The notes beneath the pieces were generated by a model. It was not told the origin of the DNA. It saw only the letters and a list, made by a program, of their open reading frames with translations, and made no database searches. From contig PMDS01000099.1 in the NCBI GenBank assembly GCA_003155655.1, positions 62,001 to 126,000 of the forward strand: a stretch of 64,000 bases of DNA, in the 5' to 3' direction. This document shows, piece after piece, positions 18,037-27,025 of this stretch (positions within the stretch are counted from its first letter, which is position 1; each line of letters opens with the position of its first letter). This DNA comes from Melioribacter sp. (GTDB lineage: Bacteria > Bacteroidota > Ignavibacteria > Ignavibacteriales > Melioribacteraceae). The translations under genes and the position numbers were made by a program.

Positions 18037-19463
18037 CTTTGGATAACTAATAATTTAATTACCATTTTTCTTTCTTTATCTTCAAGTAAAAAGAAATATG
18101 CACACAAAGAATAAATAAATAAGAATACTGCTACAACTAAAAAGAAATTATGATTTCTAACAACTATTAGACCTAAGTATCCCATAATGAGAAACAAAAG
18201 GGCATGTAATGCTTTATTTTTTTTAATTAATTCTTTTGATAAATCACCCAACGAAAAAACATAAGCTATAAGAACAAAAGTATTTGTAGCAAACGACACC
18301 CATATTGCAGCATTGTAGCTCCACATTGGAATGAAAATTAAATTCAGAATTAAGTTTATAAAAGTTGCAATGATTACAACCCTTGTTCTAATTAATTGTT
18401 TATTAGTAATTGTCAAACACATTGCAAATGGTTCGGCAAGATATCTTACAAGAAGTATTAGTCCTGATACTGCAAGAAGCGAAGCTGCATTAGAATACTC
18501 TTTCTTTGTATAAATAATCGAAATAATGTTATTGGGGAATACAAGAATAATCAAAGCAAGTGGAATAGAAATTATCAGAAGAATTTTAAGCACAAGTCGA
18601 TTTGTATCCATCCAGCTTTTATCATTTATTGAAAAAAGCCGGGAAAGTGTCGGGAAAGAAGACCCGACTATTAATTCAGGAACTATCAATGACATTGTAA
18701 GCAATTTAAAAGAAGCCTGGTAAATTCCAGTATCAACATCCCCTTTCATACTCATCAAGAGGACAGTATCAATTTGGAAGTAAAGTGTACCAAAAAACAA
18801 ATGCAGACCAAATATTAAAATCTGTTTTCCGGTTTTTGATAAATCTTTATAAAAATCAACAAATGAAAGCCTTCCATACATTAAGTTTAATTTTTTAAGA
18901 GCAGCAGCAGCACTTAATATTCTAATTAAAGAAATTGATAAAGCAATAAATAAAATATTAAGTTTATAAACAGACATTAAAATAGTGCATATAAAAATTA
19001 ATACATTAGCCGCGGAAGAAATTACAGCTTCAACATCAAATCTTTCAATTCCTCTGAAAAAAGCAAAAAACATATTCATTATTGCAGTAAATACCATATT
19101 AAAACTAAATAAGAATACTAATTGCCGGGTTATACTGCTGATGGGTAAAATAAAAACAAGAGAATTCAGAATAATAAAAGAAATTAAAGAGAGAAATATT
19201 TTAAAAGGAAAATACCTGTTGAATACCTGGATAGCATTTCCCCTGTTCTTAGATATTTCTGAAATAATCAGAAGATCGAAACCAAAATCTGCTAAAATTA
19301 ACAGGAGCATAGATAAAGTATGAGCAGCAGTAAAACTACCGTAAATACCTGCGCCGTAATAATTAGCAACAATAATAAAAAGAATTGAATTTGAAATAAG
19401 TCTTGAAACAATGCTAATAAAATAGAAAAAAGAATTCTTTCTTATTCTTGAGAGTTCCTCCAT
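18033..19463 (-). CDS. Polysaccharide flippase (Wzx-like), paralogue of the one at 12792
   Basis: A 476-aa flippase with about 12-14 helices. It starts EELSRIRKNSFFYFISIVSR and shares the GSFTAAHTLSM and LADFGFDLL segments with the gene at 12792, indicating duplication within the cluster. It lies directly downstream of the Wzz-like gene (5-base gap) and overlaps the GT2 remnant by 4 bases. With the Wzy-like polymerase and Wzz/Wza-like proteins it would form a complete Wzx/Wzy-dependent export route. Confidence 0.88.
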   Translation of the reverse strand: MEELSRIRKNSFFYFISIVSRLISNSILFIIVANYYGAGIYGSFTAAHTLSMLLLILADFGFDLLIISEISKNRGNAIQVFNRYFPFKIFLSLISFIILNSLVFILPISSITRQLVFLFSFNMVFTAIMNMFFAFFRGIERFDVEAVISSAANVLIFICTILMSVYKLNILFIALSISLIRILSAAAALKKLNLMYGRLSFVDFYKDLSKTGKQILIFGLHLFFGTLYFQIDTVLLMSMKGDVDTGIYQASFKLLTMSLIVPELIVGSSFPTLSRLFSINDKSWMDTNRLVLKILLIISIPLALIILVFPNNIISIIYTKKEYSNAASLLAVSGLILLVRYLAEPFAMCLTITNKQLIRTRVVIIATFINLILNLIFIPMWSYNAAIWVSFATNTFVLIAYVFSLGDLSKELIKKNKALHALLFLIMGYLGLIVVRNHNFFLVVAVFLFIYSLCAYFFLLEDKERKMVIKLLVIQR

Positions 19464-19468
19464 TTACT

Positions 19469-20701
19469 CTAAACCTTTTTTCTGCGAAACACTATTGCAA
19501 GATCAGACTTAAGTGAATTAACAACAAAGTTGAAATCATGATTCGACACAAGTTTAAATTTTTTAAAAAACTCTTTAGTATAGACAATGAAAAAACCCAG
19601 CAACAAAGAAATCACAAAAGAAACGAGGGCGAACAAAGTACCCTTTGGCCGGGCTTTTTGATCTGCCGGACCCGCTTTATCCAGAACTATTACTGATGGT
19701 GTGCTTCGAACTTCTTCAATTTTAGCTTGTTCATATAACGGTTGAATGAACTCAAGAATAGTATACTGAATTTTAAGATTCTGATAGATTTTTAAATATT
19801 CATTAGCAAGCTTCGGCGCTTGTTTGAACGGAATTAAAAGCTTGACGTCTTTTTGAGATTCATCGCTGCCGGAATTAATTTGATTTATCTTTTTCCTTAG
19901 TTCATCCATTTCAATTTTTGCGGTTGCAGTCGATGGGTGATCTAGCCCATATGTCTGCTTAAGTACATTAAATTGAATCTCTTTCTGATAGAGATCAACA
20001 TATACACTTGACATTGATTTAACAGTAGCCTCAATTTGTTCGGGGACAGCAATTACACCATATTTCTCTTGAAAGTTTTTCATTCTTGTTTCTAAAGAAT
20101 CAATATCACCTTTGCTTTGCAGATATCTTTTTTCAATGAAACCTCTGTTGGCTGTAGCATTTTGAACACTTAATTTTGTATTAATTTCATTTAACCGACT
20201 AACAAGATAGTTAGCAATATCTGCAGCCTTCTGCGGATTTTGATCATAAACAGAAATAGTTAAGTTACCTTCATCCTGAATTTCGAAACTGCTGTTTGAT
20301 TGCCAATCTTTAACAACCTTTTCGTAAAAATCATTCTCCCTTTCATATTCTTTTTTTAATTCATATTTACTAATCACATCGTCAGTTATTGTTGAACTTC
20401 TTAAGATAGCAAGGAATTTATCTGATTCAGAATTTCCTCCGGCAAGCGCTGCTAATCCTCTACTTGCGGAAAATCCTTTTGCTAAACCTGAAAGTCCTGA
20501 AAGCGAGGATAATAAATCGTTTTTTTCTGCGGGTAAAACAGAGGCAGTAGATTTGTACCATTTTGTTGAGAGCAATGCATAACCAGTAACTGAAGCCGTA
20601 ATGATTAGAACAAACCAAAATATAAACCATCTGTAGCGGACAGTGACTGTAATAAATTCGAAAAAAGTGCTGCTATTATTCTTATCTGTTTCTTTTTCCA
20701 T
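19469..20701 (-). CDS. Wzz-like chain-length determinant / polysaccharide co-polymerase
   Basis: An inner-membrane protein of about 410 aa with the Wzz plan: a short cytoplasmic N-terminus, a first transmembrane helix at about residues 28-48 (WFIFWFVLIITASVTGYALL), a long periplasmic part rich in coiled coil (about 170-300), and a second helix near 365-385 (GTLFALVSFVISLLLGFFIV). The segment before helix 2 (KAGPADQKARPKG) is the proline/glycine motif of the family. No tyrosine-kinase domain is attached, and none is found nearby. It would set polymer length with the Wzy-like protein. I prefer ATG 20701 over the TTG four codons upstream. Confidence 0.85.
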   Translation of the reverse strand: MEKETDKNNSSTFFEFITVTVRYRWFIFWFVLIITASVTGYALLSTKWYKSTASVLPAEKNDLLSSLSGLSGLAKGFSASRGLAALAGGNSESDKFLAILRSSTITDDVISKYELKKEYERENDFYEKVVKDWQSNSSFEIQDEGNLTISVYDQNPQKAADIANYLVSRLNEINTKLSVQNATANRGFIEKRYLQSKGDIDSLETRMKNFQEKYGVIAVPEQIEATVKSMSSVYVDLYQKEIQFNVLKQTYGLDHPSTATAKIEMDELRKKINQINSGSDESQKDVKLLIPFKQAPKLANEYLKIYQNLKIQYTILEFIQPLYEQAKIEEVRSTPSVIVLDKAGPADQKARPKGTLFALVSFVISLLLGFFIVYTKEFFKKFKLVSNHDFNFVVNSLKSDLAIVFRRKKV

Positions 20702-20726
20702 TCTTCTATCCAAACTTTAATTTAAA

Positions 20727-22169
20727 TTATTTTTTCAACAGAATTACTGTATAAATTACTGTCGCTACAGCCAAGACCACACTTGTGATTGAAGTTATAT
20801 TACGCATGTAATATTCAAATGGCTTAGGAACATTTTTGGGAATATAAATGAAGTCGCCAGGATTAATTTGTGAATCATCATTTGAAGTGATCCATGAATA
20901 TGAGTTCCCATTTATTATTTTTACATCACTTTCGGCACGTTCTCCTTTGCCTCCAGCTTTCTTAATATAATAATCCTGTTTAGCTTTAGGTTCATATTTT
21001 ACGTATCCCGGATTATTTACCTGACCAAAAACATAAACAAGATTTTCTTTTTGCGGAATAACAATAATATCTTCATCATGGATAATATACTTACCGTCAC
21101 TTGATGAATCAGAGCTGATCTTACTAAAATCTACAAGGCTCTTAGTTTGAAGAACCCTTAAAGTATTATCTATAATAACGGAGAGAGAATCTTCAGCATA
21201 ACGATCATTCATCCTAAGAAATTTCATTTGTTCAATAAAAACCGGATTTAGAAATTTTTCAGTAAGAAGAGAATTAAAGTTTTTATCATTTTCGTAATTT
21301 TCACGCAGGGCCTTCATCTTGAAAATATCAGATTCACTTGTACCACTAATCAATTCAGCTCTTTCCAACCAAGCTCTTGCAGTAAATCCACCAGCTTTAT
21401 TAATTACATCTTTAACTGTTGAATTATCTTTTGTAATATATATATAGCCAGGCTGATTAACTTCCCCAAGAACAAGCACCTTATAAATTTTCTTATTATT
21501 CTCATCAAACAAAATTCTAATTCTGTCACCGCGTTTGAGTAAATAATCATCTTTAATAGATACTTTGATCAATTCCTCTTTATCCCCTTTTTCAGAAAGA
21601 CGGGATATTTCGGCAGTATTCAGATTATCGTAAGCCAGATTAAGTCCTCCTGCAAACAAAATAGCATCGGAAAGTTTATCACCATCAACAAATTGAAACT
21701 TCGTAAGTTTATTTACGGCGCCGCTAATCTCGACGATTCCCTTTTCTTTATCATAAGATGGGAAAACAATTACATCATCGTTCATTAAGTAGGGGTTATA
21801 CTTAAAATCACCCGTTAATCTGAATTTAATCAGATCAATTTTTACTATTTCTCCGGAAGCCCGTTTCAATGTAATATCTCTCAAACCAAACTTGTTCAGT
21901 TCTTTAGTAACAATATTTATTGTTTCAATTTGATTGAGCGCTGCCAAAGATTTCTGCTGAGTACTAATGAAGACAGTTGTAATAAAATGATCCAGCCTTT
22001 CCGATGCAATAGCCGAAAATGATCCATTAACAATAAAATCCCCGCCAATAGTTACATTTATTGGTTGAAGAATTTGGGAATTAGATTGTTTGAGAACAGT
22101 TTGTTCATTCTGTTGGGAATAAACGAGAGATACAGCACAAATCAGAAAAATTAAAATTAGTTTTTTCAT
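20727..22169 (-). CDS. Wza-like polysaccharide export protein with SLBB domains
   Basis: A 480-aa exported protein. A signal peptide covers residues 1-18 (KKLILIFLICAVSLVYSQ) without a lipobox Cys. Residues about 30-130 form the polysaccharide-export (PES) region. At least three SLBB-type repeats follow, visible as VEISGAVNKLTKFQF, VLVLGEVNQPGYIYI with AGGFT, and VYVFGQVNNPGYVKY with AGGKG. A hydrophobic helix ends the protein (TSVVLAVATVIYTVILL). This is the periplasm-spanning outer-membrane secretin of capsule/exopolysaccharide export. It sits next to the Wzz-like partner. Confidence 0.88.
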   Translation of the reverse strand: MKKLILIFLICAVSLVYSQQNEQTVLKQSNSQILQPINVTIGGDFIVNGSFSAIASERLDHFITTVFISTQQKSLAALNQIETINIVTKELNKFGLRDITLKRASGEIVKIDLIKFRLTGDFKYNPYLMNDDVIVFPSYDKEKGIVEISGAVNKLTKFQFVDGDKLSDAILFAGGLNLAYDNLNTAEISRLSEKGDKEELIKVSIKDDYLLKRGDRIRILFDENNKKIYKVLVLGEVNQPGYIYITKDNSTVKDVINKAGGFTARAWLERAELISGTSESDIFKMKALRENYENDKNFNSLLTEKFLNPVFIEQMKFLRMNDRYAEDSLSVIIDNTLRVLQTKSLVDFSKISSDSSSDGKYIIHDEDIIVIPQKENLVYVFGQVNNPGYVKYEPKAKQDYYIKKAGGKGERAESDVKIINGNSYSWITSNDDSQINPGDFIYIPKNVPKPFEYYMRNITSITSVVLAVATVIYTVILLKK

Positions 22170-22190
22170 ATATATAAATTTTATTTAGTT

Positions 22191-23210
22191 TTATCTGTTA
22201 TTATATTGTTCATTATAATACTTTTGGTATACACCAGAGATAATTCTTTCCCACCAAATTCGATTAGCAAGATACCAATTAATTGTATTATTCATCGCAT
22301 CTTCAAACTTGAACTCCGGTAACCATCCAAGCTGGTTCCTGATCTTTGAAGAATCAATAGCGTAACGTCTATCGTGGCCCGGGCGGTCTTTAACATAATG
22401 TATTAATTCTTCACCCTTGCCAAGTTTAGATAAAATTAATTTAATAATTTCAATATTAGTCATTTCCCGGCTTGCGCCAATATTGTAAACCTCACCCGGA
22501 AGCCCTTTATCAAATACAAGTTCTGCGGCTTTATTATGATCAATAACGTAAATCCAATCTCTTACGTTTAGACCGTCGCCATAAACAGGAAGTTTTTTAT
22601 TACCAATGGCATTAATAATCATTAGAGGAATTAGCTTTTCCGGAAATTGCAGCGGTCCATAATTATTAGAACATCTGGTTACAACTACCGGTAAACCATA
22701 TGTATGATAAAATGATAATGCTGCCAAGTCTGCTGCCGCTTTGCTTGAAGAATACGGACTATTTGGAGAAATTGGAGTAAGTTCTGTAAATAATCCGGTT
22801 GATCCAAGACTACCATAAACTTCGTCAGTTGAAATCTGTAAAAATTTTTCAACTTCATAACGCCGCGCTGCTTCCAACAAAATTGCAGTCCCAAGAACAT
22901 TAGTTTTATAAAAAATTTCTGAACCAAGAATACTTCTATCAACATGAGATTCAGCAGCAAAATTGATAACATACTTAATTGAATGTTTCTTAAAGAGATA
23001 ATCAACAAGTTCATTGTTTGTAATATCACCTTTAACAAAATGATAATTCTTTTTCCCTTCACTTGGTTTTAGGTTTTCAAGATTACCAGCATAAGTAAGT
23101 TTATCAAGATTGACAATAACATAATCATCACGTCTGGATAATATATAATTGATAAAATTACTGCCTATAAACCCAGCTCCGCCAGTAACAAGTATGTTTT
23201 TAGTAGTCAT
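22191..23210 (-). CDS. rfbB: dTDP-glucose 4,6-dehydratase
   Basis: Converts dTDP-glucose to dTDP-4-keto-6-deoxyglucose, the branch point to dTDP-rhamnose and other deoxysugars. It is an extended-SDR enzyme of 339 aa with NILVTGGAGFIGSNFI as the NAD-binding motif, AAESHVDRSI, STDEVYGS with the catalytic Asp-Glu pair, PYSSSKAAAD as the YxxxK motif, and RCSNNYGPLQFPEKLIP. The match to RmlB is unambiguous. rmlA, rmlC and rmlD are not in this window, so the end product is open, though the rhamnosyltransferase-like GT2 genes would fit rhamnose. The ATG at 23210 is 3 bases after the upstream stop. Confidence 0.95.
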   Translation of the reverse strand: MTTKNILVTGGAGFIGSNFINYILSRRDDYVIVNLDKLTYAGNLENLKPSEGKKNYHFVKGDITNNELVDYLFKKHSIKYVINFAAESHVDRSILGSEIFYKTNVLGTAILLEAARRYEVEKFLQISTDEVYGSLGSTGLFTELTPISPNSPYSSSKAAADLAALSFYHTYGLPVVVTRCSNNYGPLQFPEKLIPLMIINAIGNKKLPVYGDGLNVRDWIYVIDHNKAAELVFDKGLPGEVYNIGASREMTNIEIIKLILSKLGKGEELIHYVKDRPGHDRRYAIDSSKIRNQLGWLPEFKFEDAMNNTINWYLANRIWWERIISGVYQKYYNEQYNNR

Positions 23211-23213
23211 CAA

Positions 23214-23957
23214 TTAGAATGCAAAAAGCCCAAAGTAAATGCCAGTCTGGATAAAAAATGAATTGCTCTTCAAATCAGAGGGAACACCTGCTATAGATTG
23301 ATTATTATCTGCTTTCCACTCGTTATTGAACGAAATAATATAACCACCACCAACCCTGAATGCAATAAATCTATTTACCGGAATATCGACGTTTAAGGTT
23401 GGTGTTATTGTGAAAAAAGTATTTGTAAATGTTCTACTTTTATTGTCTGCCGTACCAGGTGGATCTAAAGGAGAAGGATTTAACCATGCAGAATTCCAAT
23501 TAAAGTTATCCCTGTTTTGATAAACATCGATACTGGCAGAACCTGCACCTATAACAGTTCCGACAGAAACAGCAATTCTGCTAATAAAAGGCAGAGAATA
23601 CTCAACCGTAAGTCCGCCAAATCCATAATTATATTTTACTTCTTTATTTAACCCCTGTACAGTGCCACTTGTTGTTTTTGTACCGCCAATTCCCATTCCA
23701 CCAACTCGTAAATTATCAACCAGCATAACGTAAACATAACCGCTTCCTCCAAGAATCAACATACCGGAAGAGGAAAGATTATCGATACCCAAGGTTTTGA
23801 TTTGAGCGTTGATAGGATCAAGATTTGGGAATACTATTCCAGGTGTAAAACCGCCGGCAGCGCCAAAACGAGCAACCCAGCCAACATCATCTCCCTCTTG
23901 AGCTAAAACAACCCCAGAAGAAAATGTTATTAATAATGCAAATAAAAAGTTTTTCAT
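23214..23957 (-). CDS. Outer-membrane beta-barrel-like protein of unknown function
   Basis: A protein of about 247 aa whose start at ATG 23957 gives a clean signal peptide (KNFLFALLITFSSGVVLAQ). The mature part alternates glycine/aromatic-rich strands (FGAAGGFTPGIVF, GGSGYVYVML, YGFGGLTVEYSLPF, FIAFRVGGGYIISF) and ends in FLAF-like aromatic residues with a terminal Phe, typical of outer-membrane barrels. It is the first gene of the glycan cluster on this strand, 3 bases from rfbB. A role in surface glycan anchoring or export is only a guess. Confidence 0.6.
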   Translation of the reverse strand: MKNFLFALLITFSSGVVLAQEGDDVGWVARFGAAGGFTPGIVFPNLDPINAQIKTLGIDNLSSSGMLILGGSGYVYVMLVDNLRVGGMGIGGTKTTSGTVQGLNKEVKYNYGFGGLTVEYSLPFISRIAVSVGTVIGAGSASIDVYQNRDNFNWNSAWLNPSPLDPPGTADNKSRTFTNTFFTITPTLNVDIPVNRFIAFRVGGGYIISFNNEWKADNNQSIAGVPSDLKSNSFFIQTGIYFGLFAF

Positions 23958-24076
23958 TTTGATTTGTGTTCTTTTGGAGAGCAAAATTAGCAATTCCACT
24001 AACAAAACAAAAATTATAAATCATTGCTATTGAATAATTTAATAGTAAAAAAATATACCCAGCCTAATTTAAGTAT

Positions 24077-25636
24077 CTATAAAGGGGTTATAAATCTGAC
24101 GCATGCATCGGCAGCCCGTTCCCCATCAATTGCAGCAGATACTATTCCCCCGGCATAACCGGCACCTTCACCGCAAGGGAATAGTCCTTCAATATCAATG
24201 TGCATAAGTGACTCCGGATCACGGGGAATCTTAATAGGTGAGCTTGTTCTAGTTTCTGCAGCAAGCATTTGAGCCTCTTCTGTAAAATATCCCCTCATCT
24301 TCTGATTGAAGAGAAGCAGACCCTTACTAAGGCTTTCAGCTATTCTTTTGGGAAGAATTTCATGAATTGATGAACTTACTGTTCCGGGAATATATGAAGT
24401 TTCAGGAAGTGACAGGGACATTTTATTTCTTACAAAATCCGTGATACGCTGTGCAGGCGCGCGTTGCGTTTTGCCACCAGCTTCAAAGGCAATCTTTTCA
24501 ATTGCTTTTTGGAATTCTAAGCCGGCAAAAATCCCATGAGCTGAATATTCTTTCCAATCATTTTCGTCAACTGTTACAACGAGACCAGAATTTGCAAAAG
24601 GTGAATCTCTGCGGGAGACACTCATACCATTAAGGACCAATTCATCTTCGGCAGTAGAAGCAGGAATTATTATCCCACCGGGACACATACAAAAAGAATA
24701 GACGCCTCTATCATTAACCTTGCATGCCAAATTATAACTTGACGCAGGCAGAAATTGATTGCGTTCTTTATTATGATATTGTATTTCATCAATCAATTTT
24801 TGAGGATGTTCAATGCGCACTCCGACAGCAAATGGTTTTGGCTCCATTTTAATATTTTTTTTATGCAAAAGGTAAAAAATATCACGTGCTGAATGCCCCG
24901 ATGCAAGAATAATATTATCACAAAAAAATTCCAGCTCGCTGTTTACAATCAAGCCTTTAACTTTATTGTTTTCAATTATAATGTCTGTAACACGCGATTG
25001 AAATTTAATTTCACCACCACAATTAAGAATTGTCCGGCGTATGGATTGAACAACTTTTGGAAGAATATTAGAACCAATATGAGGGTGTGCATCAATTAAA
25101 ATTTCTTTTTGCGAACCATGCTGAACAAGTATATTTAATATTCTATTCACATCACCGCGTTTTGTTGAACGGGTATAGAGTTTACCATCACTATATGTGC
25201 CAGCACCACCTTCACCAAAGCAATAGTTGGAATCCGGATTTATTTCACCTAATTGTTGAATTGCGCGCAGATCATGTCTTCTAGCTTGGACGTCTTTGCC
25301 TCTTTCAAAAATTATTGGTTTAATGCCCAATTCAATTAAACGCAAGGCAGCAAACATACCAGCCGGTCCCATTCCAATAATTAAGACATTTTTTTCTGAC
25401 TTAACCGGCTGAAAATTAATTGGTGAAGTTAGATCAACGGGTTCTTCATTAATGTATACAATAGCTTTAGCGTGGTAAATTGGATTTTTACTTCGGGCAT
25501 CAATAGAACGACGGATTATTTGCACAGCGGAAATTCCTTCGATATTTAGTTTTAAAGTCTTCGCGGCAAGATTTTTCTGATACGAATAATCGTTTATAAA
25601 TTCCGGTGGAATAACTAATTCAACTTCCTTTTTCAT
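24077..25636 (-). CDS. FAD-dependent dehydrogenase of the COG2509 family
   Basis: A 519-aa flavoprotein. The N-terminal 80 residues form a small domain before the FAD-binding motif LIIGMGPAGMFAALRL (about residue 85). The family-specific stretch NYCFGEGGAGTYSDGKLYTR follows, then ILASGHSARD, FCMCPGGIIIPAS and a C-terminal GEGAGYAGGIVSAAIDG. These features define the uncharacterised NAD(FAD)-utilising dehydrogenases of COG2509; the reaction is not established. The ATG at 25636 is preferred over GTG 25645. Immediately upstream is a dispersed repeat arm (25655-25688). Confidence 0.88.
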   Translation of the reverse strand: MKKEVELVIPPEFINDYSYQKNLAAKTLKLNIEGISAVQIIRRSIDARSKNPIYHAKAIVYINEEPVDLTSPINFQPVKSEKNVLIIGMGPAGMFAALRLIELGIKPIIFERGKDVQARRHDLRAIQQLGEINPDSNYCFGEGGAGTYSDGKLYTRSTKRGDVNRILNILVQHGSQKEILIDAHPHIGSNILPKVVQSIRRTILNCGGEIKFQSRVTDIIIENNKVKGLIVNSELEFFCDNIILASGHSARDIFYLLHKKNIKMEPKPFAVGVRIEHPQKLIDEIQYHNKERNQFLPASSYNLACKVNDRGVYSFCMCPGGIIIPASTAEDELVLNGMSVSRRDSPFANSGLVVTVDENDWKEYSAHGIFAGLEFQKAIEKIAFEAGGKTQRAPAQRITDFVRNKMSLSLPETSYIPGTVSSSIHEILPKRIAESLSKGLLLFNQKMRGYFTEEAQMLAAETRTSSPIKIPRDPESLMHIDIEGLFPCGEGAGYAGGIVSAAIDGERAADACVRFITPL

Positions 25637-25654
25637 AATGGCCACTATTTTAAT

Positions 25655-25688
25655 AATTGAGAATTGAGAATGGAGAATTGAGAATTAA
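25655..25688. repeat. GAGAATTGAGAAT-type repeat arm, left flank of the four-helix-bundle pseudogene
   Basis: A 34-base tract of TTGAGAAT and GGAGAAT units. It runs in the opposite direction to the arm at 26084-26118, so the two form an inverted pair about 400 bases apart with the pseudogene between them. The pseudogene's own stop codon (25685-25687) lies inside this arm. The same sequence occurs at 176-252 and 48141-48180. Confidence 0.8.
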
Positions 25689-26062
25689 ATTGATTTCAAT
25701 TTTTTAATTATTGAAACCAATAAGCGAATAATCTCATCGCAATCATTTATTAAACTTTTAAATTCTACTTCATTGATAATTGATGATTCTAAAAATAATT
25801 TTAACCAGTATTCAGTTTCTCTAGCTTCTTTTAAAGCAATAATTAGTTTATTTGAAAAATCTTTTTTTGAAGCTGCTTCTTGTGATTCTGCTACGTTTGC
25901 TCCAATTTATGTACCGCTTCTTAAAATCTGTTTAAATAAATCTTTTATTTTATAATCTTCTTTTACTCTAATCAAATAAAATTTAGTAATTCGTACACCA
26001 AATTTAAAACTCTTATCAAGTATTGGATTACCATATTCAGCATGTTTCTCAAAAATCTTCAT
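25685..26062 (-). pseudogene. Four-helix-bundle protein (23S rRNA intervening-sequence family), nonsense-mutated
   Basis: The minus strand from ATG 26062 reads as a 125-residue four-helix-bundle protein of the family encoded by 23S rRNA intervening sequences. It has FGVRITKFYLI, then LFKQILRSGT, IGANVAESQEAASKKDFSNK, ALKEARETEYWLKLFLE and a final helix to KKLKSI. After RSGT the frame meets TAA (25907-25909) where the family normally has Ser (GTSIGANV), a change explained by one base (TCA to TAA). The frame continues unbroken to TAA 25685. The gene is flanked by inverted dispersed repeats. Function of the family is unknown; this copy should give only a 51-residue product unless the stop is read through. 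Confidence 0.85.
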
Positions 26063-26083
26063 TTAAACCTCAATTCCAAATTT

Positions 26084-26118
26084 TAATTCTCAATTCTAAA
26101 TTCTACATTCTCAATTAA
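26084..26118. repeat. GAGAATTGAGAAT-type repeat arm, right flank of the four-helix-bundle pseudogene
   Basis: Tract of ATTCTCAATTC units, complementary to the arm at 25655-25688. Read on the minus strand, it begins exactly with the TAA stop of the SDR gene (26115-26117), as the bshC-associated copy begins with the bshC stop. Confidence 0.8.
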
Positions 26119-26906
26119 TAAGTTGATTTTATTACTCCCCCATCTACTGCAATTGTTTGCCCGTTAATGTATCCGGCTTGTTCTGAAGCAAGGTAAGCAA
26201 TCAAAGAAGCGACCTCTTCCGGCTGTGCAAGACGTTTCATAGGGACTTCAGCAGCCATAGATTCCAGAATTTTTTCAGGAGTAGTTTTTGCCAGCTCAGC
26301 TCTTGTCTTTGCCAATTCATTAATTCGAGGAGTTAATGTATAACCCGGAGCAACATTATTAATTGTAATATTGTATTTGCCGACCTGAGAACTAAGTGTC
26401 TTAGCGAATGCAGTAACTGCACTACGCAAAGAATTAGAGAGAATCAAGTTATCAATAGGCTGCTTTACAGAAAGAGAAGTAATATTGATAATTCTTCCCC
26501 AATTAATTTTTTTCATGCCGGGTAATACTAAACGTGTAAAGCGAATTGTACTCATAAGAACCTGCCCGTATGCATGTTCCCAATTATTATCATTAAGATC
26601 TTCAAAAAATCCCGGGACAGGACCTCCGCAATTGTTAACTAGAATCTCTATACTGCCAAATTTTTCATTAAAAGTCTGAACAGTCTTTTCAATATCCTGA
26701 AGATTGTTTATATCACAAACATTCCAAAGAGGCTCAACATTGTATTTTAATTTTATATCATCAACAGCTCTTAAAAGATTTTCTTTATTACTAGAACAGA
26801 TAGCAACCTTGCAGCCTTCCTTGATTAATTCTTCAGCTGTAGCTTTACCAATACCGGAACTTGCCGCCACAACTAAAGCAGTTTTATTTTTTAATTTTAA
26901 ATCCAT
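26115..26906 (-). CDS. SDR-family oxidoreductase with altered catalytic residues
   Basis: A 263-aa short-chain dehydrogenase/reductase fold: ALVVAASSGIGKATAEEL is the nucleotide-binding TGxxxGIG region, NNCGGP stands for the NAG motif, INITSLSVKQP carries the conserved Ser, and APGYTLTPRI and INGQTIAVDGG complete the fold. At the place of the catalytic YxxxK the sequence is SNSLR, so Tyr and Lys are Ser and Arg. Related FabG-like annotations with this replacement exist, so it may be a distinct subfamily rather than a damaged enzyme. The substrate is unknown. It is transcribed separately from ackA, whose terminator lies just upstream. Confidence 0.85.
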   Translation of the reverse strand: MDLKLKNKTALVVAASSGIGKATAEELIKEGCKVAICSSNKENLLRAVDDIKLKYNVEPLWNVCDINNLQDIEKTVQTFNEKFGSIEILVNNCGGPVPGFFEDLNDNNWEHAYGQVLMSTIRFTRLVLPGMKKINWGRIINITSLSVKQPIDNLILSNSLRSAVTAFAKTLSSQVGKYNITINNVAPGYTLTPRINELAKTRAELAKTTPEKILESMAAEVPMKRLAQPEEVASLIAYLASEQAGYINGQTIAVDGGVIKSTY

Positions 26907-26967
26907 AGCTGTACCTTTAAATTTTCCAGGTCAATTTAAGATTTTTTCTTGATGGTTCTCAATGGCT

Positions 26968-27000
26968 AAAAAAGGAAATGCCGGAACAATACCGGCATTT
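26968..27000 (-). terminator. Rho-independent terminator after ackA
   Basis: On the minus strand a 9-bp perfect stem (AAATGCCGG / CCGGCATTT) with a 7-base loop is followed after two bases by a run of six T. It lies 26 bases after the ackA stop and before the SDR gene. Confidence 0.85.
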
Positions 27001-27025
27001 AAAACAAATAATTAAAGATTAAATT

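Noticed and set aside
22685-23062. 125-codon frame inside rfbB
   Set aside because: It lies in another frame of a fully conserved dehydratase gene.
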